Source of the DNA: Lingula anatina | Lineage: Eukaryota > Brachiopoda > Lingulata > Lingulida > Lingulidae | Assembly: GCF_001039355.2 (NCBI RefSeq) | Contig: NW_019774291.1 | Span: 499,276 to 563,275 of the forward strand | Direction of reading: 5' to 3' | DNA: 64,000 bases | In this document: one piece after another, positions 39,801 to 52,800 of the stretch | Layout of the letters: each line of letters begins with the position of its first letter | Numbering within the stretch: the first letter of the stretch is position 1 | Made by a program: the position numbers and the translations under genes | The notes under the pieces: generated by a model | Databases searched by the model: none | What the model was told of the DNA's origin: nothing | The model's input: the letters and a program-made list of their open reading frames with translations, nothing else

Positions 39801-42800
39801 ACGGCCTGGTCAGGGATGGGAATCTCCATTGAAGAGGGTGTCTCGGTGATGGATGTATCAGAATGAGGGCATAAAATAGAATCTTGCTGCTTTCCTTCAC
39901 TGTTCAATGAAATTGAGGCATCAGTTGCATTTTCATTTAATTTTTGTATATCTGGTATCACAGGTGGCATTTCTGTTGAGTCAAATGTGGGAAAGTCATG
40001 ATCGTCATTTGTAAAATCCTGCGTGTCAATTAAGTGAGTTTTTTTTCTAAATGAACTATTTTTGTCATTTTGTTCATCAAAACTGGTATGCCCAGTTTCT
40101 GTTTTATCCACCATATGATTAAGGGGTGGTGATGTCTCCATCTTAAGCAGTTGCTCTGTGACTTCGGCAGCCTCCTTCACTTGTTCTGTCAAGGCTGTGA
40201 TTTGCTTCTTTTCATTTTCCTCCCCTCCTTCTCCCATTAAATGACTGTCTTCATCTTTGGCACACTTGCGCCATGAGACTGCATCTTCTGCAGTTGAGGA
40301 CACTGAATGTGAAATATCCTCCTCATCCCCTTCTTCTACTGTTGGTTTAGGCGAGAGAGCAGGCGAATCCACATCCCTGCAAGGAAATTGAAAATATTAC
40401 ATTCAAAATGACTTGTAATATGATACTCACATATTATCTTTTTAAAAAATATTGTACTCTAAATTCTTTACATTTAAATCTCACATTCAAATGTGTGATT
40501 TACATTAAACAATCACATTTCCTTCTATATGCATTTAAAGAAGATTGTCAGTATGTTAAAGGGATAATAACTCTTTGTATGAGATCCATATTTCACAATA
40601 AAAACATTGTTAACAACTCAAAGAAATAGAATATATTCTGTTTTACCACAAAAAACGGCAGTTATAGCTATTTTTCTGATATCTTAGCTTGTCAACGGAC
40701 CACGTGACCTCTACAGAAGTCTTTACTCTGTAATAATCTCTTAAGGGATTATTACAAAAAAAAAAAAACTTTTAAGAAAAAAAAATATAGAGACTAACTT
40801 TGAATGTAGAAATGGATTCATTAACCATTGGTAAGTATGGGAAAATTGTGTTTTCATCCATGAAAATTCATTTTTTTGGCCAAACAAACAGTTATTATCC
40901 CTTCAACATCATGAACATTATTTAAAATTCAACACAGGAAATTCAAACATGACACATATTCATAGAAATATACAGTTTGCACGAAAAAAAAACATAAAAT
41001 ATGAATCCCTGAAAAAAAAAACATTTAACCAGAGAATATGCATCATATGGGGTGGTGGCCATATTGACTCATAAAAGACACCCCATGGTGATGCAAACAT
41101 TAGGGGCACATACCATACATATTACCCTAATATATATATATATATATAATTATAATCTTCAGGATCTTTAAAAACTGGCCTATTAAGTTAATGGGGTAAG
41201 TATAATATATAAATCTGTATTTCTTTCATACCTTCTTGACTCAACAAGTTTTATTGGTTAATCCACAAATAAATGGTGGTGCTCATGATAAGGAAAAATA
41301 GGGAATATTCAACTCTGCATAGACCATGTTAAGAAATTTGAATAATATAATAATAAACATATATTTTATATATAATAATAATATAAAATATTAAACAACA
41401 TTAAAAATCTGAAAGTAAATCAATATTTGCAATCTGAAAAGAAGGTATGGAAATGTTTTTCTGTGGAGACATGAATAAAAAAAAATCAAACATATTTTGC
41501 AGAAAACAAGTAAACCTGAAATAAATCAATGTTATCAATAAATTAAAGCATATNNNNNNNNNNNNNNNNNNNNNNNNNNNNNNNNNNNNNNNNNNNNNNN
41601 NNNNNNNNNNNNNNNNNNNNNNNNNNNNNNNNNNNNNNNNNNNNNNNNNNNNNNNNNNNNNNNNNNNNNNNNNNNNNNNNNNNNNNNNNNNNNNNNNNNN
41701 NNNNNNNNNNNNNNNNNNNNNNNNNNNNNNNNNNNNNNNNNNNNNNNNNNNNNNNNNNNNNNNNNNNNNNNNNNNNNNNNNNNNNNNNNNNNNNNNNNNN
41801 NNNNNNNNNNNNNNNNNNNNNNNNNNNNNNNNNNNNNNNNNNNNNNNNNNNNNNNNNNNNNNNNNNNNNNNNNNNNNNNNNNNNNNNNNNNNNNNNNNNN
41901 NNNNNNNNNNNNNNNNNNNNNNNNNNNNNNNNNNNNNNNNNNNNNNNNNNNNNNNNNNNNNNNNNNNNNNNNNNNNNNNNNNNNNNNNNNNNNNNNNNNN
42001 NNNNNNNNNNNNNNNNNNNNNNNNNNNNNNNNNNNNNNNNNNNNNNNNNNNNNNNNNNNNNNNNNNNNNNNNNNNNNNNNNNNNNNNNNNNNNNNNNNNN
42101 NNNNNNNNNNNNNNNNNNNNNNNNNNNTGTCAATTAAGTGAGTTTTTTTTCTAAATGAACTATTTTTGTCATTTTGTTCATCAAAACTGGTATGCCCAGT
42201 TTCTGTTTTATCCACCATATGATTAAGGGGTGGTGATGTCTCCATCTTAAGCAGTTGCTCTGTGACTTCGGCAGCCTCCTTCACTTGTTCTGTCAAGGCT
42301 GTGATTTGCTTCTTTTCATTTTCCTCCCCTCCTTCTCCCATTAAATGACTGTCTTCATCTTTGGCACACTTGCGCCATGAGACTGCATCTTCTGCAGTTG
42401 AAGACACTGAATGTGAAATATCCTCCTCATCCCCTTCTTCTACTGTTGGTTTAGGCGAGAGAGCAGGCGAATCCACATCCCTGCAAGGAAATTGAAAATA
42501 TTACATTCAAAATGACTTGTAATATGATACTCACATATTATCTTTTTAAAAAATATTGTACTCTAAATTCTTTACATTTAAATCTCACATTCAAATGTGT
42601 GATTTACATTAAACAATCACATTTCCTTCTATATGCATTTAAAGAAGATTGTCAGTATGTTAAAGGGATAATAACTCTTTGTATGAGATCCATATTTCAC
42701 AATAAAAACATTGTTAACAACTCAAAGAAATAGAATATATTCTGTTTTACCACAAAAAACGGCAGTTATAGCTATTTTTCTGATATCTTAGCTTGTCAAC

Positions 42801-45800
42801 GGACCACGTGACCTCTACAGAAGTCTTTACTCTGTAATAATCTCTTAAGGGATTATTACCAAAAAAAAAAAAAAACTTTTAAGAAAAAAAAAATATAGGG
42901 ACTAACTTTGAATGTAGAAATGGATTCATTAACCATTGGTAAGTATGGGAAAATTGTGTTTTCATCCATGAAAATTCATTTTTTTGGCCAAACAAACAGT
43001 TATTATCCCTTCAACATCATGAACATTATTTAAAATTCAACACAGGAAATTCAAACATGACACATATTCATAGAAATATACAGTTTGCATGAAAAAAAAA
43101 AAACATAAAATATGAATCCCTGAAAAAAAAACATTTAACCAGAGAATATGCATCATATGGGGTGGTGGCCATATTGACTCATAAAAGACACCCCATGGTG
43201 ATGCAAACATTAGGGGCACATACCATACATATCACCCTGATAATAATCTTCAGGATCTTCAAAAACTGGCCTATTAAGTTAATGGGGTAAGTATAATATA
43301 TAAATCTGTATTACTTTCATACCTTCTTGACTCAACAAGTTTTATTGGTTAATCCACAAATAAATGGTGGTGCTCATGATAAGGAAAAAAAGGGAATATT
43401 CAACTCTGCATAGACCATGTTAAGAAATTTGAATAATATAATAATAAACATATATTTTATATATAATAATAATATAAAATATTAAACAACATTAAAAATC
43501 TGAAAGTAAATCAATATTTGCAATCTGAAAAGAAGGTATGGAAATGTTTTTCTGTGGAGACATGAATAAAAAAAAATCAAACATATTTTGCAGAAAACAA
43601 GTAAACCTGAAATAAATCAATGTTATCAATAAATTAAAGCATATATGCATATGCGTTTGAGGTAAATCAACATAACTCAATCAATACTTGTTTGCCAAAC
43701 TGTTATCAAGAAATTTTATCAGTCTGAGCTAGGTACACCACCATAGCTACATAACATACGAATATACATAAATTTTAGGTTCAAAGAAACTTTTTGAGTC
43801 CAATTTCATTCTTGAGCTGATCCAAATTGTTTTGTCAATGGGAATTTTGTGCAGCAGTGTTCTAATCTTTTAAAAGCAGGCAATAAGAGCTTGCCTTCAA
43901 CAAGACTCCATGACCTAGAATGTTGAAATATCAACACATTAGCCTAGTTTAGCAGTACAGTCAAGGTCATCAAAAATCTACAGCTACAGGCTATAAGCAT
44001 CTGTAATAGGTTCTCCAAATGATGTCTGCTTGTGAATCAATCATGACTTGCAGAAAAACAGGACTCATCAAGTTCACCACAAGACAGCCACATTTATGAT
44101 AACCTAATATACATGTTACTTGTATATCCCTAAGTTATACCTATCCTAATCTGCCATGTGTAATTTTTAACAAATGCACATATACACTAATATTTGATCA
44201 TACAGCCATGGCATAGCATAGAGAATGCCTCACACATTTGTTACAAAACTGTTTTTGTAGGCATTCTTCATTATAACCTCTTACTATGAATAATGATGGG
44301 ACCCAGACATCTGACTTGGATAAGCTGCCCTAACAAGGATAGACTAAAATGAAAAGTAATTGACTTATAGGCTATTATTACACATTAAAACTTCAAACAA
44401 CAGTTTTTCGGTCCCTTGGAACCTCAAAATTGATCACTACAGCATTTGTGTGTAGTAGGTATAGTAAGACTTGAGAAGCAAAAGGCAACACACTTGTATA
44501 TGAATCTTACTCAGCACTACCAGGTCAAATAAAAACAGCCTTTTATGAGCTGTCTGCACAACCGATGTGAGGTGTATATAAAACAATTTCTCCTCAAACT
44601 ATATATAAGATTTGAAGAATTTACAGTATAGTACTAGTATGAGAATCACAAAACTCCCATATATTTAATGAAGTATTTTCAAGAGAAGTGAAAAACATTA
44701 ACATGAAAGAGGGTGAACATAAAATACTATGTAGCCATAGGTTGATATCAGAAAGGAGTTCAGAAATCTTTATGACAAATAGCTTCTGCTTAATACATTA
44801 TTCATGTACATAACAAAGCCTAACAAGGCCTGGAGTTGTCAAGTTTTAATTTCTTAAAATCTGAAACGCATTTTGACTTGGTCCATTTGCTGAGAATAAA
44901 AAACCCAATGCTTCAACAAAACAATATAATATATGCCAATCCTTAAGTCCTCAGATTTCCTCCTCAATATATGGTAATATAGCATCTAGGGATAATGTTT
45001 CTATTATATGAACAAAAGCGTTAGCTCTCAGTTTAATTTCAATTTGAGATATAATTATATCGTAATCATGTAAATCAAAACTGTGTTGTTCCCACCAAAT
45101 CCATAATCTCCTTTTTATGAACTTGTTTTCCCTGTTAACTAAACTACTGACTGCTGGTCAATATATGTACCTTTAGTGCTTATCTTAAATAAACATCACA
45201 AATTATTATTCTGCAGGTATTGCCACCACTGCAGGTTAATTATAACCAAAATGTTACCTTCTGTCTCTTATAAATGGATCTGAAACACCATAATTTTCCT
45301 ACTTTATGTCTTATGATATTAATCTGTTTACTGGGCTTCATTTTTTACAAAGCTGAGATACTAAATCATGTCCAATATTATATTCCAAAGAAAGCCACAT
45401 TAAGCATGTGATATTCCATGGCAATAGGAAAAATCAGATAGGTAATTCAACATACATGCTTCGGTATTCACAGCAACAGAGCCATTGCACTCTCATACAA
45501 AGGACTGTTACTCAAAATGGCTGCTTTACTCTTAACATGTGTAACATAGCAGTCTACTAGCACAGCAGCATAAAAAGCCTGACCTAATTTACAGATGAAG
45601 CAGACGCACTCAGTAGGGAACCTCAAGTAATATGAAGGAGCTCTGTCCTCTCCCATCTTTTGTCCTTTTGATTCCAAACACTTCAAAGGCATTTTCCTTA
45701 AAAATTTGATAAATGAAACTCTATATAAAGTGGAAGGAACGAACTCAGAAAAATCCCACAGCAAACGGACTGTATGAGAAACCTTCAAGGTCAGCCATAT

Positions 45801-48800
45801 TGAATCAATTAGCAGTGGAATAAACCAGACATCCAGTACGAATAATGTAGCTGCTTACCTTCAAGCAAACTTACCTTCAATGAGTTACAAATCTTACAGC
45901 AGATTATAGTCTTACTCCAAATGTAATTTTTCAGACACAAAGAAAGTATTTTTCTTACTTCATGATTCTTCATGAGGAACTGGCCAGGTTAATGGAACTA
46001 TAATATAAACAGAGAACTGAAAATGTTAAAGCTGATATATTTAACTCCTTCAACTTTAATATGCAGATATATAAATATCAAAGTGAAAAAGAAACAAGCA
46101 CTAAATATGCATTTTACCTTTATAAGATGCAAAAGCTGAAAAAAATTCAGGATGCTACCATATCAGCACTGTCCGTAATTGGAATAGCAAACAGTTAGCC
46201 TCCGCTGAGTACTACTGTAAGATAGACAGAAATCAGGTAGGTGCTTTGTAACATGTGCATTCTGAAATAAGATATTTCACATTTGATGAACTGCAGTTCC
46301 TTTGTGTCCATATCAAATCCTGGTCCGGTAAATATCTCATGAGAGACAAATATATATTATCTACAACTATATATATATATGTCATAATACTGTATAACAT
46401 GAATATCTGGAATGCTCACAACTTTTTAAAAATTTTCTTGATCAACTGAACTGAAGCCAGAGTACCACAAGTATTTCTAAAACTAAAATGTTATTAAGAG
46501 ACGAGAGAGATCCTGGTTTTAAATGGATCCTTCTAAAAACATGTAGGACAAGCATGCACATGATCCTCAATACTATCCTTACATATGCTAATCATACAAT
46601 AATTCAGATATGTCTATAAAAACCAAATAACATAATCTGCTCCAATATTTTCTTCTCAAGTTTCTAAACCTAAGAAAAGATCTCAAGCCAACTAGCAGGG
46701 GATAAATATATGACTGGCATTTACAGCTGGAGAATAAAAGTCACAATTTTAAGACAAAGAAAAACTGGAAAAATGTCAATCAACCTTTACCCTCACTAAA
46801 AAACCTAGCTCTTGTGCTTCAATTTATATTCTAACATCCGAATGACCTTCATTAATAACCGTTGAGGAAATGCTGATATGATTTTCAGTTAGACTCACAT
46901 CATAACTTACACTTAACTATGGTATCACTGAAAATCATCATCTGCTAGGTAAACCACACTACTTGTTCAAATATTGGATTTTTATTCAAGACATTGACAT
47001 GTAACATAAACCCAACATTGAAACAAATGTCTTCTTTTGGTCTTTGAATAATCAAAGTATTGATCTTGTAACACAGCTTGCAGATCTAAGCATGTTATTC
47101 AAGACTCACAGTTCATCCCTTGATTCAGTCAGGCAACACAATGACAGGTGCACAGTGTCCTGAAGACAACTTTAACCTGAAAACCATGAACATAGAGAAG
47201 AACATTATGCTAATAGAAATTTTACATTCATGACCAAATGTGGTTATATTAACTTCCTGTGGCACAAATAAATATCAAACACCTATTTCAAATCATATGA
47301 TTCCCCACCGTTCATCTTTAATTTTTATGAGAAAAGCAAGCACTGCCATTAACACTTAAACATGATATTTTTACATTATACTTCATGTAAATATCCTAAC
47401 ATATATCCTTCAAAATCCATAAAGTACATAATTAAAGGCTTCATGAAAGTCGAAGTCATCTACTTGTTAAGGTTGACACATATGGCTTCATAAATTCTTC
47501 AATTTAAAAACTCCCACTCAAAATACTTGTAAACAGAGAGGTACATGTATTTGACCAGTGGGAATGCAGTCTACTTCCACACACTTTGTGGGACTCACTC
47601 AGGCAGGCATTTGTTCAGGGCATGTGCAATTTGAATATCTTTTTTTCTATCTTGCTAGGATACAGTCTGCCTGGGGTCGATCAAGTTCTGATCAGGAAAT
47701 GACTTATCATAAGGCAAGGTCCATTTTAGACAGGTTTATTAAATAAAAAATGTATATATCAACATATTCAAAATAATCTAAAAGATATACATGACTTTCA
47801 GAAGTTATGGCAGATTCCTTTGATAAATGAGCTCAAAACTTCAAAAAAGGAAATATTATTTATTAAAAATATCATACTTTATGCTTCTGTAAAAAGAACT
47901 GTCCATTAGAAACATTAAAAAAAGAACGGAACTTTTTCAAACTGTTGAAAAAAACCAAAGGTGCCTTAATCATTTACAGGATACTTTTTGGATTTTAGCA
48001 GATAAAAACTGTTTAATTAGTGCCCATTATAAACAATTTTAACAAGCTGCAATTCTCTTTTCTAATAAGTCTTAATCTCTCAAAAGATATCATTACACCT
48101 CTATAGCTGAGTTATAAGTCTTGACTTAAAAGGCCTTAAAACAAAGGCAATTTGGCACAGTTGCTATAAAAAAAACAGTAGTCCATGATGGGATTGTTTA
48201 AACATGTTATTATTAAACAAGTCAATCCGTAGGAAATGCTGCTCTTGCATTACTTCCTACAAAAACTTGTATGCAATCCTTTTAATGTTGAAAGCAAACA
48301 GTTTAATCCATCCCATTCCAATCAAGGTAAAAACTTCTACCGTGAAAAGCTCGAGAAAAATTCAACAATAAAGCACTTACCTTTCCAGATTTTCATAACC
48401 AGACTTTAAGTTGCTTGTGCTTTCTAATCTCCATGATTAGGTTAAAACCCATTTCCCTTCATAAAGTCCAAGTGTAGAACACCAGCTACCATCACAGATA
48501 TTACTTCCATAGTGACTGTTTATCAAATAAAGGTCAGGGGCTCCACAAATGTGAGCATTACACCACTGGACTCACTTTGGTATGGTACTTTTTAATCAAA
48601 TGCTTGACATATTCTAATAAGGCAAGAAAAACATAAAATATTGTGAAATATGGCAAATTCAACATTCATACAGTTCAAAGTGTTGATTTAAATGAATCAA
48701 TTATCCAGCTATCTGAAAAAATAAAAAAATTCCACACCTGACTGCAAAAGGTCCATTCTGCAAGTAACACTACTGAGCCTTTGTTAAAAAAAAAGAAAGG

Positions 48801-49309
48801 CAATGAGTACATGTGTATAAAACACTTAATACAAACGTGACTAACTCACTCACAGGATAAAATAATGTTTTTCAATGTGCAATATAAACTTTCTGACAGT
48901 TTAACAACAAACCAAAATAGGGCATCCACATTTTGGTTCTCAAAATACAAAGTTCAAATGTTAATAATTTTAAATCAAAAGCAATAAAACAACACCTGAA
49001 AACAAAATGAATGTACAGACAGAAATGTGTGGATGTGTAATGTTTATAATCAAGCCAGTGGTAAACACACTAGTATCTGCGACACTCATTCTTCGCTGTG
49101 CTTTGATCAGGACTGGCCTCCTTCGCTTTTCAAGTTTCAGCCGTCATTGGCAGCAGACTTCACTTCGAACCGGTCACCATTTTCCTCACACTGTCACCTT
49201 TGTGTCCACTAGAAGGGAAAAAATGAAAGGTTCATAACTAACATATGCATATGTAATGCATACAATGTTTCACTTACTGCGTCGGACTCTCCGGATCATA
49301 GAAATCCAT
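24900..49309 (-). CDS. SETD2: SETD2 histone H3K36 methyltransferase, complete
   Basis: Twenty-two exons: 49278-49309, 34179-40376, 33735-33863, 33535-33586, 33022-33092, 32480-32681, 32049-32146, 31683-31830, 31350-31481, 30107-31121, 29836-29954, 29605-29668, 29294-29416, 28892-28985, 28486-28664, 27524-27813, 27052-27240, 26615-26793, 26189-26279, 25880-25960, 25321-25422, 24900-25064. They sum to 9753 nt (3250 aa), with every phase compatible; human SETD2 is about 2560 aa. Order of domains: disordered N-terminus (to ~2076), AWS (~2085-2137), SET (~2138-2258, with GWGL, YFMALNADEIIDATVKGN, RFINHSCDPNCETQ and ELTFDYQF), post-SET with CYCGSSNCRG, a mid region including HGLSLLWSWMADIGDG, a WW domain (~3083-3114) and an SRI domain to the C-terminus. 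In known SETD2, the SRI binds phosphorylated RNA polymerase II CTD and the SET domain trimethylates H3K36 in transcribed chromatin. The start ATG at 49309 opens a 10-codon first exon that joins in frame. Part of exon 2 is duplicated across an assembly gap. Confidence 0.93.
32049..33863 (-). other. SETD2: SETD2 catalytic block: AWS and SET domains
   Basis: Five exons (33735-33863, 33535-33586, 33022-33092, 32480-32681, 32049-32146) encode AWS cysteines (MVCDC, GMAACGEDCLNR, CPCGDYC) and the SET core. Cofactor-binding GWGL, the NHSC pseudoknot motif and FDYQF are all intact, so the enzyme looks catalytically competent. The post-SET cysteines continue in exon 31683-31830. Confidence 0.93.
34179..40376 (-). 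other. SETD2: SETD2 exon 2, 6.2-kb disordered N-terminal exon
   Basis: A single uninterrupted 6198-nt exon. The acceptor is at 40377 (CCTTGCAG before GG) and the donor at 34178 (GTAGGT). It encodes acidic low-complexity sequence, a lysine run (about 39610-39645), proline-rich segments (about 38970-39020 and 36060-36270), an RS-rich block (about 37150-38170) and a charged helix near 34800-34930. The reading frame has no in-frame ATG at its 5' edge (the frame opens with GTG GAT TCG), so translation must begin in exon 1. Confidence 0.9.
40024..41553. repeat. Left copy of a 1.5-kb duplicated contig end
   Basis: Runs up to the N gap and is repeated at 42128-43644 almost identically. It spans the 5' 353 nt of SETD2 exon 2, the acceptor and adjacent intron. 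Differences are scattered SNPs, homopolymer lengths and a TA microsatellite (about 41132-41148) that is absent from the right copy. Confidence 0.92.
40556..40906 (-). mobile_element. TTAA MITE, copy 3 (SETD2 intron 1)
   Basis: Same family and orientation as the copy at 1632, about 350 bp. The left side has TTAA and the right side is mutated to TTCAA. Its palindrome (40730-40755) reads GTAATAATCTCTTAAGGG and onward: both arms differ from the other copies at matching positions, so the stem is kept with one mismatch. Confidence 0.82.
41554..42127. other. Assembly gap of 574 N
   Basis: A run of N between two copies of the same sequence. Because the left copy ends and the right copy begins exactly at the gap, the real distance is probably negative (overlapping contigs) rather than 574 bp. 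Confidence 0.97.
42128..42480 (-). pseudogene. SETD2: Second, truncated copy of SETD2 exon 2 5' end
   Basis: Matches 40024-40376 without indels (constant offset 2104) and includes the same splice acceptor. It is cut off by the N gap after about 117 codons. One visible difference is GAGGAC against GAAGAC near 40299/42403. It has no donor or continuation, so it should not be annotated as an extra exon; most likely it is an allelic or overlap artefact. Confidence 0.85.
42660..43014 (-). mobile_element. TTAA MITE, duplicate of copy 3
   Basis: This is the copy-3 MITE as seen in the right-hand contig end, with longer A runs. It is not an independent insertion if the flanking duplication is an assembly artefact. 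Confidence 0.85.
43645..49277 (-). other. Remainder of SETD2 intron 1, no gene seen
   Basis: About 5.6 kb of AT-rich sequence with only short chance reading frames, the longest being 106 codons at 45468-45788 on the minus strand. No conserved domain, RNA gene or clear transposon is recognisable. Its size would allow intronic enhancers, but no motif supports one. Confidence 0.6.
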
Positions 49310-49875
49310 CTTCCCCACAAACGTCAGTGATCAGATCGAAACAGGAGCCAGTCAATTTCATTAGATTGAATCAAATGGCAAAAGAAGGTTTAAGATATAT
49401 CGGCACGCACATTAAGTATACAGAGCATCAGCAAACTCAAGTCCTTTATATCGAGTTAGTTTCCATTATTCATAATAGCCTTAGATTGTGCGTCCATTGA
49501 TGTTGCACTACCACTCAGGAACCGCGTTGTTCTACTTCTCTTCCATGATGCTCCACTATGACCTGATTTACACATCCGGGCGTTTGGCCTTTAATTTATT
49601 CTACAACCTGACTTAACATTTTTTTTAATATGGAGAAGGTAAAACATTTTGGGACATTTGGAAAGGAATTCAAACAGAATGAAAAGTATCTACTAAAGAT
49701 TTAAACATTACTCTGAAAAAAAAAATAGTTTACGGAAGTGACGTCAGCATAGTTCCCGCTGTAGTGAATCATTCTTTGTCTTAGGCGCAATCAAAATCAG
49801 AAAACATCGGCTTAACTGAGCCATCTCTGAAGGTATCAAGAAATTCAGGTAGAAAAGGAATTTCCCAGCTATCGC
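49310..49875. promoter_or_regulatory. Bidirectional SETD2/eIF1 promoter with ETS-CRE site
   Basis: Only 566 bp separate the ATG codons of SETD2 (minus) and eIF1 (plus), so their 5' UTRs and promoters must share this interval. A composite CGGAAGTGACGTCA (ETS core fused to a full CRE) lies at 49733-49746, about 130 bp upstream of the eIF1 ATG. This combined motif is known from housekeeping promoters in other animals. No TATA box is evident at a suitable place. Confidence 0.75.
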
Positions 49876-52800
49876 ATGTCCGAGGATATTCAGAATTTAA
49901 AACCCTTCGGTAAGTAATTTTGCCTCTAGATTATACATATATGTCCAGTTCACGACCTTGTTTATTTACTGCGAAGTTACAGGCCCTCATTATCATATGC
50001 CAAATAGATATGTGTTATTTTTGTAAATATTGCATGTTGGCTTTTATTTTAAGCATACGCCCCCGTTCATTGTTGTCGAACCTGTTTTGAGTTTTGGTTG
50101 TAATATCGATGATGAGGGAAAATAACCCCTAAATAATAACTTGGCTGTTGAGTGTAATGGTGGAGTTTAGTCACGAGACTAAGGGCTTTGGTGTTTATAA
50201 TAGTGGGTTTTAAAAATAAAATACAATTAGAATAATAATAATAAAAGTCACATGTTTTCTTTTCAAATGCCTCTTACCAAATGACAGATTTTCTCAAATA
50301 AGTACGTTTTCAAATATGTAGTTTCTGGCTGTGGCAACTTAAAAAAACTGGATTAAGGTTTCAGTCTTCAGAGTGTATATGTGCAACAATTGTTAACATG
50401 AAGAATGAATTCATTTCTTCTCAATCTACCACCCATCCGCCCTTTTGATCCTTTTCACCCCACCTGTCTTTTCTTCCTCTTCATAGAGTTTTTTTTTTTT
50501 TAAGCTTCAAGCACTTATACCCCATTCACACTACAGTCATTTATTCGAATAAATAGCGAATTAGGTCCTGATTTGAATAACTTTAGTAGTCTGAATGTGT
50601 GAGATTATTGTTAAGCAGATTTTCAAAATCCTGCTAGCGAGCTGGATTTTCTTCAGTGATTCGAATAACTTACCGGAATCGACACCTGTACAGATCTTAC
50701 TGCGCACGTGTGCAGATAAGTGCGGGTATTTATGAACGCTTGTTTATTACTTTAGTGATTGCACCAAACGTATTTGGAAGTCACCACTCACAACAACATG
50801 AGGAAACATAAACATAATTTGCCATCTGATACTTCCCAAGAATGCTGGAATGTCTTTTGAGTTGCATTTGCCATCACAAATTTTTGTTGGTATTTTGAGT
50901 GTTCCTGTGTGGCGCATGCACGAGCGTTCAAAACAGGAAGTTTAACCTGAAATTTTCAACGCAGGTTTCGCTACACGTATGTGAACGCAATACCGATTCG
51001 ATTTTCCTCACGAAAAATTCGAATTATAGAAATGCACATTTTTGCAACTGTAGTGTGAAAGGGGTATTAGACTCTAAATTTAATGAAGATGGGGTAGTAG
51101 TATGTGATTAAAGCCAGGAGTTACATTTTTGTTTGGGACCATTCAGAATAGATGATCTGAGTACTAACTGATCCACCGACTAAATATGGCTGACCACACT
51201 TCAAAAGCGATGCCACCAATTCCTGTTGGTCTCCCAGCCACCACATGCGTCATTTAATGAATTAAATCTCAGTTCTGAGGTTTAATTGCGAGGCCTCTGC
51301 AGCAATGGCATGTGTGGAGGCAGGGAGACCATCATGGAATTAGCGGCATCACTTCTGAATTGGGGACGGAGATATTTAGTTGTCAGATCAGTTGGTACTT
51401 GGAATAATCTATTCTGAATGGCCCCTTTGTTCTGTATAACAGGGAATAATCTAGACAGTGTCCATGTCAATGGCCTTCCACTGTATTCAGCAGTATAATT
51501 ATAGTTATTGAGCAACTTGAGGGGGGGGGGCACTTTCATGAGTATGATTCTCATTTTGTGACCCACAGAACTTCAATCAGTAGTATTGATTAATTTAACA
51601 TTAATTTTAAAAACATTTAGTTGATGTAAAAGTACTAAGTGACATATGGTTGGTATGCATAAGAAATGACTTGGTCCTCCAGGATTGAATGAGTAAACCT
51701 ATTGGCCAAAAACAGAAATATAATTTGGTAAATAAACAAATTTACACAATTTTACTGGCCCAGCTTCACTTTGCTGGCATTTGGAGTAGAACTAATGTCA
51801 ACATTGCAGACTGGGTTTATAAAAAAATACTTTTCTTAACTGATCTTCTCCCTTGTAGATCCTTTTGGTGATGCATCAAAGGATGAAGGCCTTGGGATTA
51901 CTGGTCAAGAAAGTCTGATACACATACGTATACAGCAGCGGAACGGAAGAAAAACATTGACAACTGTGCAAGGACTGTCTACAGTGTATGATTTGAAGAA
52001 AATAGTGAAAGCTTGCAAAAAGGTATTACTCAGTTTAAAAAAAAATTTTCTTTTCAAGTTTTATTTTCTTATTTTCAGATACTTATCTCAATGTTTTATT
52101 TATTTTTACTGCCAAAAAAGAAAAAAAAGCCCAGTTTCACCAGAAAATTTTGAAGGATACGGCTTTTGGCATTTAAATAAAGCCCTTATCTAAATTTAGT
52201 TAAGAGTATCATCACTGGTTTTTTCCTTCTGCCAAATTCCTGAGATGGTATGTGTAAGAGTCTTATTTTTGTTTTAGGAATTTGCTTGCAATGGTACTGT
52301 AGTGGATCACCCAGAGTATGGTGAAGTGATTCAAATGCAGGGAGACCAGAGAAACCATGTCCGGGACTTCCTAAAGTCCATGGGGTTGGCTAAGGAAGAC
52401 CAGATCAAGGTATAGAAATACAATTGTAAATATTTTCTTTATTTAAAGGGATAATAACTCTTCGTTTTGGCCAAAAAATGAATTTTCCCAGAGGAAACAA
52501 CAATTTTCCCATGCTTACCAATGATTAATGAATCCATTTTTACATTCAAAGTTTGTCCCTGGTTTTTTTTTCTAAAAAGTTTGGTTTTTTGTTAAAATCT
52601 CCTAAGAGATTTTAACACAGCCATCAATGGAGGTCACATGGTTTGAAGACGAGCTCAGATATCAGAATAATAGCTATAACATGCTTACCAATGATTAATG
52701 AATCCATTTTTACATTCAAAGTTTGTCCCTGTTTTTTTTCTAAATAGTTTGGTTTTTTGTTAAAATCTCCTTAGAGATTTTAACACGGTATAACCATCAA

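Noticed and set aside
40024-43644. A genuine tandem duplication of SETD2 exon 2
   Set aside because: Copy boundaries coincide exactly with the N gap and divergence is at allelic level, so an assembly overlap is more economical.
45468-45788. 106-codon minus-strand open frame in SETD2 intron 1
   Set aside because: No family resemblance, and no donor that would splice it in frame to SETD2 exon 2, whereas the 10-codon exon at 49278-49309 fits perfectly.
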